DNA of 55,689 nucleotides from Gammaproteobacteria bacterium (GTDB lineage Bacteria; Pseudomonadota; Gammaproteobacteria; UBA6186; Azoamicaceae): NCBI GenBank assembly GCA_013286785.1, contig JABDFC010000004.1, positions 1 to 55,689 of the forward strand, read 5' to 3'. Shown piece by piece: positions 9,660 to 19,044 of this stretch (position 1 is its first letter; each line of letters starts with the position of its first letter). The notes under the pieces were generated by a model. It saw only the letters and a program-made list of their open reading frames with translations, ran no database searches and was not told where the DNA came from. The position numbers and the translations under genes were made by a program.

Positions 9660-11078
9660 TTAGAACATTACCCCAAACCGTAAGCCTACGATATCTAGCG
9701 TACGCTTCACAGGAACACCAGGTGCATTAATTGCTGGTGTCACAGGGAATACAGCTGTTGGTCGGATATTAGCCCGAATGTAATTCAATGCGACTCGGAC
9801 GTTATCATTCACAAACCAGTTTAAGCCAACTGTCGTATTATGCTCACTGCCCCCGTAGACATTTTTGTCGACGAGATTCGCGAAGCTAAAACGAGCAGCC
9901 AGTTCCCAAGCACCACATTTTGAAGTGACTTTTGGATTCCGCAACGTACCCGTTGTGAAATCATACTGGCGAGATTCACCCGTTAACATATAACCCCCTT
10001 CAACATGCCATCCATGAAACCTTGGATTGCTGTTTGAAGTGGTATCAGTGATGTTTGGAACACGTTGCACATTGGCTTCTGAATATTCAGCAGCGACTGT
10101 GACTGGCCCAAACAGTGCCAGAGCTTCACCCGTTACAACGTTGTAACTTCTGGCTCTCACCGGACCTGTGGTCACTAGCATATTCGTATTTCGAGCACGA
10201 GCTTCTGGAGCTGTGGAGAATAAGCCAGGTTGAATATAAGGTGGTTGTGGCTGCGTAATCGCATTCCCAGCGACCCCATTATTCATGGACTGGAATCGAC
10301 CCACTACCCCTAAATGATAAACCGTGTCATCCGTATGAACAGGAACGACGGTTAAACGCGCACTACCGCCCAGTCTGTCAGAACGACCTGCATCACCAAA
10401 GTTGTTATTCACAACTCCAGTATTGTTGATCGAATTCTTCTGTCTTGGCTGATAGGCCGACACACTGAACATAAACATGTCCATTGCACTGGCATCAACC
10501 CAAACACCGTAAACCTTTGTCGGGACGGAAAATGCCGTTGTTGCTAAGGCAGATTCTAAGAACATGGTATCGTTTTGCGTTCCTTCGTTACCCCAGGCAT
10601 CAATGCTCGTGGGCGGCGTAAACTGACCAAAACGAAGGTTGGTCGTTTGAATGAAACCAAAATCGGATCCTTCAAGGTTCACATAGGCATCTTGAAAGTC
10701 TACGGTTGAAGCGTTACTTCCAGAAACACCATTAGCGCCCGTGAAATCTAGGGTTAAATTGTAACTTAAGGATGGACCCACTCCACCGGCAAATTTCAAG
10801 AATGCGCGACGGATATTGGCACCACTGGGATAATTTGGTCCCTTGTCATTGGTGCTGCCAGAAAATTGAGTTTCATCAAAAGCCAAGCGGCCACCGACTG
10901 AAAACCAATAATCATGGTTTTCTGGATTGATAACCTTTAAACCACCATGTGATTCAGCTTGAGTTTGGTGGTGACGGCCATGATGTTCGTGGGGTTGGTG
11001 AGCCATTACGCTACCAGCTGCCATCGCACCCACTAGGGTTAATCCAGCCCTTTTCAATGTTGTTAAACGTTTCTTCAT
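9660..11078 (-). CDS. Outer-membrane porin, OprO/OprP (phosphate-selective porin) family
   Basis: A 472-residue beta-barrel protein with a signal peptide (MKKRLTTLKRAG...GSVMA) followed by an unusual His-rich stretch (HQPHEHHGRHH). The body shows alternating beta-strand patterning typical of phosphate-selective porins, and the chain ends LRFGVMF with the C-terminal Phe used for BAM recognition. It resembles Coxiella P1-type porins; the transported solute is unknown. ATG 11078 is preferred because the GGAG lies 9 bases upstream of it; the in-frame ATG at 11084 would be only 3 bases away. It shares architecture and C-terminus with the porin at 19045-20442. The region 11085-11358 holds its promoter and no gene. 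Confidence 0.88.
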   Translation of the reverse strand: MKKRLTTLKRAGLTLVGAMAAGSVMAHQPHEHHGRHHQTQAESHGGLKVINPENHDYWFSVGGRLAFDETQFSGSTNDKGPNYPSGANIRRAFLKFAGGVGPSLSYNLTLDFTGANGVSGSNASTVDFQDAYVNLEGSDFGFIQTTNLRFGQFTPPTSIDAWGNEGTQNDTMFLESALATTAFSVPTKVYGVWVDASAMDMFMFSVSAYQPRQKNSINNTGVVNNNFGDAGRSDRLGGSARLTVVPVHTDDTVYHLGVVGRFQSMNNGVAGNAITQPQPPYIQPGLFSTAPEARARNTNMLVTTGPVRARSYNVVTGEALALFGPVTVAAEYSEANVQRVPNITDTTSNSNPRFHGWHVEGGYMLTGESRQYDFTTGTLRNPKVTSKCGAWELAARFSFANLVDKNVYGGSEHNTTVGLNWFVNDNVRVALNYIRANIRPTAVFPVTPAINAPGVPVKRTLDIVGLRFGVMF

Positions 11079-11229
11079 GAACATTTTCTCCTAACTAGAC
11101 ACGTTTTCAGGTCCTAAAGAACCCATGTTTCTTAAAGTCTACAATCCACTCATTCGTGATAAGTCCACTACCGTGTTAGATGCTAGCAGAACTTCCGCAG
11201 ATTTGCCACCAACAAGGCAATAAAAAATA

Positions 11230-11258
11230 ACAGTACTCTCACTAATGACAGTTGTCAA
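11230..11258 (-). promoter_or_regulatory. Promoter of the porin gene
   Basis: On the minus strand TTGACA (11258-11253) is separated by 17 bases from TACTGT (11235-11230), giving a leader of about 145 bases. The -35 box is part of an interrupted inverted repeat, TGACA-AC-TGTCA, which could be an operator. Confidence 0.5.
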
Positions 11259-11358
11259 CGACATTTAAACAAAACTAGTGGTTACAATCAAAATTTTATA
11301 TTAGGCGAACACCTAAAAATAAAGTTCCTTTCTAAAGAATTGCTTATATTCCTCTGGA

Positions 11359-12612
11359 TTATTTGATTCGACGCCAAGCGATTCTGCCATATCGCGAGCT
11401 CATGTTAGCCTCAACAATATTAAGTTGGCAACCATCATTCAAAGTTAAAAGTACTTCTTTTTTGATTTTGGGATCCCACAAAATTCTGGCTTGCAGTCGT
11501 TTACGGTTGGTTCCCAAAGAACTCACCCAGATAGGCTCCCATTGAATCGGGTTTCTGTGATGTGAGGGCAAATTGAATAAATAAGGTTCATGCTTGGGAT
11601 CTCTTGGTATCAGCCACAATTGACCAAAACGAATAAACGGTTTTAAATAATCGCCCTCAACGACTAATTCCAGCGAAGAAAAATGCTCTTCTCTTATTAC
11701 CTCATGCTGGATCTTAAAGAGACCTTTGGTTTTTGCCACCTCCCCTACCCCATAAAGATAAACAGCTCCCCCTTTTGCCGCTGGCACAATTAAAAACCCC
11801 TCCTCCACGGTAACCTTGGCAAGCTTTTTAACATCGCCTTTTTCTAAACCCGGTATTTCCAGCCCCCAGACCGTGTGATCATCCGACAGATAAAATCGGT
11901 CAACAAATCCTCGCTGGAATAAATCGACCGCCACCAAAGATCGAATGGCCCCTATGGCTAAGGAATACCGACGAAGCCGTAACGCCTTCCCTAGCTCTAT
12001 CATTAATAAGGACGACGTTTGGTGATGTTCGGTCGCGAGCATGATCCCAATTCTACCATCCTCTAAATGCAAGGGAATGGGTCGAGCGGTTATTCTTCCC
12101 ACTTTCTTTGCTGAATACATCACTATTGGTTTTAGCAGCCGACTTCCCTCAGTCACCTCAAAAATAAATACCCGATCACTCACAACCCTGTTCTCTTCTG
12201 CACTGACTGCTTTTCTCTCCTTCGCCGTTAATACTAAATATGTCCTCCAGCGATTTGCCAAAAAAAGACGTGACAAGGTTAGAGTTCCACTGAATACAGT
12301 GAATGGAAGCTTAAAATGCGCAATCGCACATTGCGTTTCGCCATCCCGTTTAGATAAAAGTCCCATTTGATTCGGTCCAGGGTCACTCAATTCATAGATC
12401 AAGGCCGTTTGGGGATCGTATGCTAAATCCAATGCTTTATGAGAGTTGTTGGCTTTCTGAACAATGGGATTGTCCAATGATGCATTCCATGGGCAGTTTC
12501 TCAAAAAAATTTGCGTATTTGCTTGCCAAATAGGCGTTGTCACGATCCACAATGGTTCTGCAACAACGGTGCTGACGAAACACCCTAATAAAAGCAGTCC
12601 CATTTTCCTCAT
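11359..12612 (-). CDS. Short PilY1-like type IV pilus protein
   Basis: A 417-residue secreted protein with a signal peptide (MRKMGLLLLGCFVSTVVA). The middle part, for example VDLFQRGFVDRFYLSDDH followed by WGLEI, resembles the beta-propeller blades of PilY1, where the chain reports an Asp-rich loop and then a Trp. It lacks the long N-terminal region including the von Willebrand-like domain, so it is less than half the usual PilY1 size. The assignment rests on this similarity and on position: it is the last gene of a pilV-pilW-pilX operon, where pilY1 normally follows. ATG 12612 overlaps the pilX stop (ATGA). An upstream in-frame extension to 12684 lacks support. Confidence 0.6.
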   Translation of the reverse strand: MRKMGLLLLGCFVSTVVAEPLWIVTTPIWQANTQIFLRNCPWNASLDNPIVQKANNSHKALDLAYDPQTALIYELSDPGPNQMGLLSKRDGETQCAIAHFKLPFTVFSGTLTLSRLFLANRWRTYLVLTAKERKAVSAEENRVVSDRVFIFEVTEGSRLLKPIVMYSAKKVGRITARPIPLHLEDGRIGIMLATEHHQTSSLLMIELGKALRLRRYSLAIGAIRSLVAVDLFQRGFVDRFYLSDDHTVWGLEIPGLEKGDVKKLAKVTVEEGFLIVPAAKGGAVYLYGVGEVAKTKGLFKIQHEVIREEHFSSLELVVEGDYLKPFIRFGQLWLIPRDPKHEPYLFNLPSHHRNPIQWEPIWVSSLGTNRKRLQARILWDPKIKKEVLLTLNDGCQLNIVEANMSSRYGRIAWRRIK

Positions 12613-12938
12613 TGGCGACGAACCGCAATAACACTTTGCCAAAAACCTGCGCTGACTGCGTAAAGGTTGACCCCTTCTTGACAAGCAAACTCCAAATGGT
12701 CCGGAACAAAAGCAATTTGTTTATCAGAAAAATTCTGGAAATGATCCATAATCTCGTTTTCTTCGGCAACCATCTTCGATTCGGCTTTACTTTCCTCTAG
12801 CCACTGGCTTTGCAAACTTGCTGATACTTTAAGAATCAATATCCCTTGTGTCGTCACGTGAACGGTTAAAAGAGAAACCGCCGTCATGACGATTAACGTC
12901 AGAATTAACACGGCGCCTGTTTCGGACTGCGAACTCAT
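12609..12938 (-). CDS. pilX: PilX-like minor pilin
   Basis: A 109-residue protein with a short polar N-terminus, then GAVLILTLIVMTAVSLLTVHV, a hydrophobic alpha-1 helix lacking the Phe1 and Glu5 of major pilins, as in the PilX N-terminal family. It would sit in the pilus-tip priming complex with PilV, PilW and PilY1 and be processed by PilD. It overlaps the end of pilW by 110 bases in another frame. AAGGAG lies 10 bases before the ATG. It is shorter than typical PilX (about 170-200 residues). Confidence 0.7.
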   Translation of the reverse strand: MSSQSETGAVLILTLIVMTAVSLLTVHVTTQGILILKVSASLQSQWLEESKAESKMVAEENEIMDHFQNFSDKQIAFVPDHLEFACQEGVNLYAVSAGFWQSVIAVRRQ

Positions 12939-13890
12939 ACTCCCAATGCTCCTTATTTTCGGTCAATAAAACCAAACGAATGCTCTGCACAAACTGCCAC
13001 TCTGATTCCCGGATAAATTCTGCTCGTAGATACCGCGAACCCTGACTCACTCTGAATACACCATACTCAACTTGGAAATCTACCACTCCTTCCATCATTT
13101 CTTCTGCTTCGTGCCACAAATCATCCCGAAACAATGAATAAGAAACGGAATCTTTTCTTGAACGTGTTGGAACCCCTAGATAATAAGCAACCGAAGCCAA
13201 CTCTATGATCTCCGCATGCCGCTGATAAGCCTTGCTAAAATCACTCCTTAAGTTGGTTTCAGCAGTTTTACCATGATAAATTCTATCTCCTTCTACTTCA
13301 TTTGCGACAAAAAGATCTCCTTGCAAACAGTCGGCTATCAGAACGACCGACCCTCGTCGAATCGCAGTCGGGAAAACTGTTTGGATCACCTCGGTAGGTT
13401 GCCCCATGTCTTTTTTAAGAGCAGATATTTTCTGGGGAATATTGTAAATGACTAAGACATCGCTCATTTCTTTGATGCGATCGCAAGCTGATGCCGGCAA
13501 CTGCCGAACACATTTCCCTTGGGTCGCCACAAATCCACTGACAGCAGCCTCTTTCTTAAAAAATCGATAAGGACTGATGTATTGATTCAAATGAATTTGA
13601 ACCGCGAAATTTTCATCCATTGTTCGACACCCATAATAACCGCTTTGTTTTACATCATTCATCAGAAACTGCAAAGCGGTACGGCCTATTTCAAGTGTTT
13701 GTCTCTTTTCTTTAGCGTCCCGGTTCACTTTTTTCAATATTTGATACCACTCAAAAGCAGCACCGATGATAAGCAGGCTTAAACTTAAACTAAGCAATAA
13801 TTCGATTAAACTAAATCCTAAACGACGATGCGCACGTTTATCGGCGGTGTGTTCGGAACCGATAATTTTAGAGTGATGGTATAAACACAT
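12829..13890 (-). CDS. pilW: PilW-like minor pilin / prepilin-type protein
   Basis: A 353-residue prepilin with the type III cleavage motif G|FSLIELL followed by a hydrophobic helix (LSLSLSLLIIGAAF). The only plausible in-frame start is ATG 13890, with GGAG 7 bases upstream. It lies inside pilV (73-base overlap) and gives a 25-residue basic leader, long for a type IVa prepilin. The C-terminus also runs about 28 residues past the usual PilW end (…YEFAVRN) into the start of pilX. The function would be initiation of type IV pilus assembly. Confidence 0.78.
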   Translation of the reverse strand: MCLYHHSKIIGSEHTADKRAHRRLGFSLIELLLSLSLSLLIIGAAFEWYQILKKVNRDAKEKRQTLEIGRTALQFLMNDVKQSGYYGCRTMDENFAVQIHLNQYISPYRFFKKEAAVSGFVATQGKCVRQLPASACDRIKEMSDVLVIYNIPQKISALKKDMGQPTEVIQTVFPTAIRRGSVVLIADCLQGDLFVANEVEGDRIYHGKTAETNLRSDFSKAYQRHAEIIELASVAYYLGVPTRSRKDSVSYSLFRDDLWHEAEEMMEGVVDFQVEYGVFRVSQGSRYLRAEFIRESEWQFVQSIRLVLLTENKEHWEYEFAVRNRRRVNSDVNRHDGGFSFNRSRDDTRDIDS

Positions 13891-14180
13891 TGTTCTTCTC
13901 CAGTTTGCCAAGTAATGTCTAATGCACTGCCTGGCAATATGGCTTCGAGCTTTTGACGCCACAATGGAAGCCTATTCAGTACGTATTCCGGCTCAGGATT
14001 ATTTTTGATTGCCTCAACCATCGACCAACCCAGAATCGCAACCTTTTGTCGATTTTCAGCGGCACGATAACAAATTGCGTATGTGCTCAACAATTTAGCG
14101 ACACCAGCACCCATGATCGACAATACCACCAAAGCCATTAATACTTCTATCAACGAAAAAGCGGATTGTTTTTTTTTCAT
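13818..14180 (-). CDS. pilV: PilV-like minor pilin
   Basis: A 120-residue prepilin. The leader MKKKQSA is followed directly by FSLIEVLMALVVLSIMGAG, a canonical N-methylated helix with Glu5; the cleavage site has Ala instead of the usual Gly at -1. It is the first gene of the pilV-pilW-pilX-pilY1-like operon and diverges from minC across about 200 bases. GAG lies upstream of the ATG. No fimT or pilE-like pilin is adjacent. Confidence 0.78.
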   Translation of the reverse strand: MKKKQSAFSLIEVLMALVVLSIMGAGVAKLLSTYAICYRAAENRQKVAILGWSMVEAIKNNPEPEYVLNRLPLWRQKLEAILPGSALDITWQTGEEQCVYTITLKLSVPNTPPINVRIVV

Positions 14181-14330
14181 ATTGAGCTCACTCGTCTGGA
14201 TTCCATCGATGGCTTTTCATCACCTTCAATTGTAATGAAAATCGATCCTTAAAAACCTGTGCAGATAACCTAGGGGTTTCATAGCATGAAAACGTGCCGA
14301 AATATTCAGGTGCCAAACCTATAGCCATGT

Positions 14331-14360
14331 TTGACAACATCCCCCTCATACAGGTAAAAT
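14331..14360 (+). promoter_or_regulatory. Promoter of minCDE
   Basis: TTGACA (14331-14336) and TAAAAT (14355-14360) are spaced by 18 bases. They sit about 30 bases before the minC ATG, in the pilV-minC divergent gap. Confidence 0.6.
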
Positions 14361-14389
14361 TGCCTCTTAATTTTTAGGGTCTATTGATT

Positions 14390-15157
14390 ATGGCAAGCTC
14401 CTCAAATCCACAGTATGAGTCAACTTTAATGTTTCAACTCAAGGGGGGTCTCTATCCTCTGACCGCTTTACAATTATTAGGTTCTAATTTGGCACTCTTT
14501 GAAGAACAATTAGCCCTTAAGATCCAACAAGCACCAAAATTTTTTCATCATGCACCCGTGGTGATTGAATTACAAAAACTGAATCCAGCTGATATTTCGA
14601 TCAATTTTAAAGAATTGGTTGCTATCCTGTCCCGCAAAAAATTAATCCCGGTTGGAATAAGGGGTGGACATCCAACCCAACAAGCCGCTGCAACAGAAGC
14701 TGGTTTAGCAATCTTAACCGAAGGTGGGAAAGAGCTCTCCAAGTCTCAAACTCAACCCGAAAAGTCTGCCGAACAAACCGTGCAAGCAACGACGAACCCC
14801 GACACCTCCAACGAAGCAGACATTAAAGGGACTCCAACGAAAATAATTACCGAACCCGTCCGTTCAGGACAACAGGTTTATGCACGAGGGGGTGACTTGA
14901 TCGTACTGGCCCCAGTCAGCCATGGATCAGAATTATTAGCCGATGGCCACATTCATATCTATGGTCCACTCAGAGGCCGTGCTCTAGCTGGTGTGACTGG
15001 CGATAGCACTGCACGCATTTTTTGCCAAAGTCTAGAAGCTGAACTTATTTCTATCGCAGGTGAATATAAAATCAGTGAAGATATAGACCAAAGCTTTTGG
15101 CGTTTGGGCGTAGAGATTTCAATTGAAGCCGGTCGCTTGCATATTCGGCCGCTATAG
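14390..15157 (+). CDS. minC: Septum-site inhibitor MinC
   Basis: A 255-residue cell-division inhibitor that, with MinD, blocks FtsZ polymerisation near the poles. The N-terminal FtsZ-binding domain (about 1-105) is followed by a low-complexity polar linker (about 110-150). The C-terminal beta-helix contains VRSGQQVYARGGDLIVL, HIYGPLRGRALAG and a terminal hydrophobic strand. ATG 14390 is chosen; a TTG two codons upstream is possible and would sit closer to the AGGGT. It is the first gene of minCDE. Confidence 0.95.
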   Translation: MASSSNPQYESTLMFQLKGGLYPLTALQLLGSNLALFEEQLALKIQQAPKFFHHAPVVIELQKLNPADISINFKELVAILSRKKLIPVGIRGGHPTQQAAATEAGLAILTEGGKELSKSQTQPEKSAEQTVQATTNPDTSNEADIKGTPTKIITEPVRSGQQVYARGGDLIVLAPVSHGSELLADGHIHIYGPLRGRALAGVTGDSTARIFCQSLEAELISIAGEYKISEDIDQSFWRLGVEISIEAGRLHIRPL

Positions 15158-15201
15158 TATACATACCAATACGATGACACATTTAAAGGTGGAAGGTTTT
15201 C

Positions 15202-16032
15202 ATGGTTAAGTCAGAATCAAAAATTATCGTTGTAACATCTGGCAAAGGTGGCGTTGGAAAAACAACGACCAGCGCAGCCATTGGCGCTGAACTCGCCAAT
15301 CGAGGTCACAAAACAGTCGTCGTCGATTTTGATATCGGCCTCAGAAATCTCGATTTGATCATGGGTTGCGAACGACGGGTTATCTTCGATTTCGTGAATG
15401 TCATTCAAAGCGATGCTAACCTGAGCCAAGCATTGATCAAAGATAAACGGAATGAGAACTTGTTTATTCTTCCGGCTTCTCAAACCAGAGACAAAGATGC
15501 ATTAACCGCAGAAGGCGTAGAAAGAGTTTTAGCAGATCTGCGTAAAGAATTTGCTTTTATTATCTGCGATTCCCCAGCGGGAATAGAACGGGGTGCCCTA
15601 CTGGCGCTGCGTTATGCCGACGAGGCTATCATTGTGACTAATCCTGAAGTGTCATCCGTCCGTGACTCGGATCGCATTATTGGTGTCTTAAATAGCCGAA
15701 CCCAACGAGCTGAGCAGAATCTAGAAATTAAGAAACACTTATTACTGACACGTTATGCACAAGGTCGTGTCCAACGAGGCGAAATGCTGAGTGTTGAAGA
15801 CGTCCAAGAAATTTTAGCCATCCCACTGCTTGGCATCATTCCAGAGTCTACGGCTGTCTTGAACGCTTCTAATAGCGGCGTGCCGGTGACTTTAGGCCCG
15901 GTCAGCGATGCAAAACGCGCCTATCAACAGGCCGTTGCGGTGTTATTGGGCGAAGAAAGTCAATCTAGGCAAAAGGGTTGGAAATCAAAAATCTTAGAGG
16001 GATTAAAACTCTTTACTAGGAGCCCAGCATGA
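15202..16032 (+). CDS. minD: Septum-site ATPase MinD
   Basis: A 276-residue ParA/MinD-type ATPase that recruits MinC to the membrane and oscillates with MinE. The deviant Walker A is SGKGGVGKTTT near residues 13-23. DFDIGLRNLDLIMG and the ICDSPAGIE Walker B region are conserved. The C-terminus (KSKILEGLKLFTR) forms the amphipathic membrane-targeting helix. A GGTGGAAGG ribosome site precedes the ATG. It overlaps minE by 4 bases. Confidence 0.97.
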   Translation: MVKSESKIIVVTSGKGGVGKTTTSAAIGAELANRGHKTVVVDFDIGLRNLDLIMGCERRVIFDFVNVIQSDANLSQALIKDKRNENLFILPASQTRDKDALTAEGVERVLADLRKEFAFIICDSPAGIERGALLALRYADEAIIVTNPEVSSVRDSDRIIGVLNSRTQRAEQNLEIKKHLLLTRYAQGRVQRGEMLSVEDVQEILAIPLLGIIPESTAVLNASNSGVPVTLGPVSDAKRAYQQAVAVLLGEESQSRQKGWKSKILEGLKLFTRSPA

Positions 16033-16304
16033 ACATCTTTAAAAAATTTCTAGACGGGATCGGCACCAATCGTAAATCAGCGAAAGTTGCTCGAGAAAGG
16101 TTACAAATTGTTTTGTCACACCAGAGAAGTGATGGTGGAGACATCGATTTTCTGCCAAAATTGCGCCATGAACTTTTAACCGTTATCTGTAAATACGTTA
16201 AAATAGATCAAGAACAAGTTAATGTACAATTACAACGTACTGAAAACTGCTCGATTCTAGAATTGAACATTACATTACCTTCTGCTAAGGAACAAACCGC
16301 TTAA
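16029..16304 (+). CDS. minE: MinD-activating topological factor MinE
   Basis: A 91-residue protein. The N-terminal KSAKVARERLQIVLSHQR is the MinD-binding/anti-MinCD segment, and the rest is the dimerising topological domain. It stimulates MinD ATPase and positions the division site. Its ATGA start overlaps the minD stop, indicating translational coupling. Confidence 0.95.
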   Translation: MNIFKKFLDGIGTNRKSAKVARERLQIVLSHQRSDGGDIDFLPKLRHELLTVICKYVKIDQEQVNVQLQRTENCSILELNITLPSAKEQTA

Positions 16305-16376
16305 TTATTGGAGACACCATTGTATTTATAATGCATCTACTCCTTTAATGATTGTCGTCATTGTGTGCTCTGCTTG

Positions 16377-16445
16377 GAGTTTAAAGCACGAGCAATACTT
16401 GCTCACAAAAATAAACTCATAAAACGGGTAGAATTTTGTCATCCC
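16377..16445 (+). repeat. Dispersed intergenic element, copy 1
   Basis: This stretch carries an inverted repeat GAGCAATACTTGCTC, then ACTCATAA, then GAATTTTGTCATCCC. The same ordered blocks recur in the opposite orientation at 26610-26682. It lies in the 442-base gap after minE, which has no gene. Confidence 0.6.
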
Positions 16446-16500
16446 ACGTGGTCCTCGTTATCACCGCGAAAGTTTCCGATGTATCTGACACCTTACATTT

Positions 16501-16584
16501 CGTCATCCCCGCGAAAGGAGGATCCAGAGGGAATTCTCTAAGCCTTATTTTTTTGAATGGATCCCCGCTTTCGCTGGGATGACG
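16501..16584. repeat. Imperfect inverted repeat with CATCCCCGCGAAAG arms
   Basis: The left arm CGTCATCCCCGCGAAAG continues to GGATCC at 16525. The right arm (16559-16584) is its near-perfect reverse complement, reading GGATCCCCGCTTTCGCTGGG and then ATGACG. About 33 bases separate the arms. It resembles the GATGACG/CGTCATCCC palindromic repeats common between genes in many proteobacteria. A TCATTGCGAGC-type repeat is also visible at about 16668-16702. Confidence 0.7.
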
Positions 16585-16652
16585 AGGACCTAGGGAATGA
16601 CGAGGACCTACGGAATGGCGAGGACTTACGGGATGACGAGAACCTGCGGATT
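16581..16652. repeat. Four tandem 18-bp repeats
   Basis: Four consecutive 18-base units start at 16581, 16599, 16617 and 16635. The consensus is GACGAGGACCTACGGAAT, with 1-5 differences per unit. They abut the right arm of the inverted repeat and look like local amplification of its end. Confidence 0.8.
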
Positions 16653-16746
16653 GACGACACTCGTTTCAACGCAAATTGCGTCGCTCTGCTCGCAATGACA
16701 AATTACTTAAAATGATAATGGAAAGTGCGTAGTCTGGTGTCTGGTT

Positions 16747-17187
16747 TCAATTCTTCACGAGACAGGTATCACTCCAGAAACGTAACATGGCATTCGAACC
16801 CGTTGCATCCATCTCAATATGACGCAATTCTACCCCCATCCCTTTTAGCTGCAAGGACTGAACTAAAGATCCCAAATAGCGAGAAGGTTGTCCCGTGTCA
16901 TCAACAACGGGAAATACTCGAACTTCACTTCCTACTCTAGCTAACTCCATTAAGGTTTTTCTCGCGGCTTCTTCCAGTTCAGTGTCTTGATTGACAAACA
17001 ACACATCAGAACATAAAACCAGATCAAAACTGTGGTCGTGATATGACAAATGGGGTAACTGCTTGGGATCGGCAAACTCGACTTGAGGGAGATGGGTCTC
17101 GAACTTATTTTTTGTACAAATTAAAATTTTTAATATTCGCTCCTCGGGTTTCAGATCGAACATCTCATTGTAAGCATCATTGCTCAT
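16747..17187 (-). CDS. Methyltransferase-like protein lacking the SAM-binding core
   Basis: A 146-residue protein. Its second half, HDHSFDLVLCSDVLFVNQ followed by ELARVGSEVRVFPV and QPSRYLGSLVQSL, matches the C-terminal part of a class I methyltransferase-like family. The N-terminal NEMFDLKPEERILKIL matches that family's very start. The central part with the glycine-rich SAM-binding motif I is missing, apparently by an internal deletion that kept the frame. It has a good ribosome site (GAGGGAG, 7 bases before ATG). It is probably inactive as a methyltransferase; it may be a decaying gene or a repurposed protein. Confidence 0.5.
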   Translation of the reverse strand: MSNDAYNEMFDLKPEERILKILICTKNKFETHLPQVEFADPKQLPHLSYHDHSFDLVLCSDVLFVNQDTELEEAARKTLMELARVGSEVRVFPVVDDTGQPSRYLGSLVQSLQLKGMGVELRHIEMDATGSNAMLRFWSDTCLVKN

Positions 17188-17312
17188 CGAATATCTCCCT
17201 CGTTGTACAAAAAATAAACAAATCCTTGTGCTCCTACATTAGCAAGGGCTCATCACAATTTCCACCAGGTTATCCACAACTCTATCCAAATCTTCGGTGG
17301 ATAAGTATGCCC

Positions 17313-18992
<1,680 letters not shown>

Positions 18993-19002
<10 letters not shown>

Positions 19003-19039
19003 AGGCTATTCCCTAAAACTGGGAATAGCCTCGCTGGTT
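18993..19039. terminator. Bidirectional hairpin between xseA and the porin gene
   Basis: An 11-bp perfect stem AGGCTATTCCC (19003-19013) / GGGAATAGCCT (19021-19031) has a 7-base loop and is extended by AACCAGC (18993-18999) / GCTGGTT (19033-19039). It lies between convergent genes. There is no clear T-tract, so termination may need other factors. Confidence 0.6.
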
Positions 19040-19044
19040 GTCGG

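Noticed and set aside
16305-16746. CRISPR array in the repeat-rich gap
   Set aside because: The 18-bp units are directly adjacent without spacers and no cas genes are present. They are simple tandem repeats.
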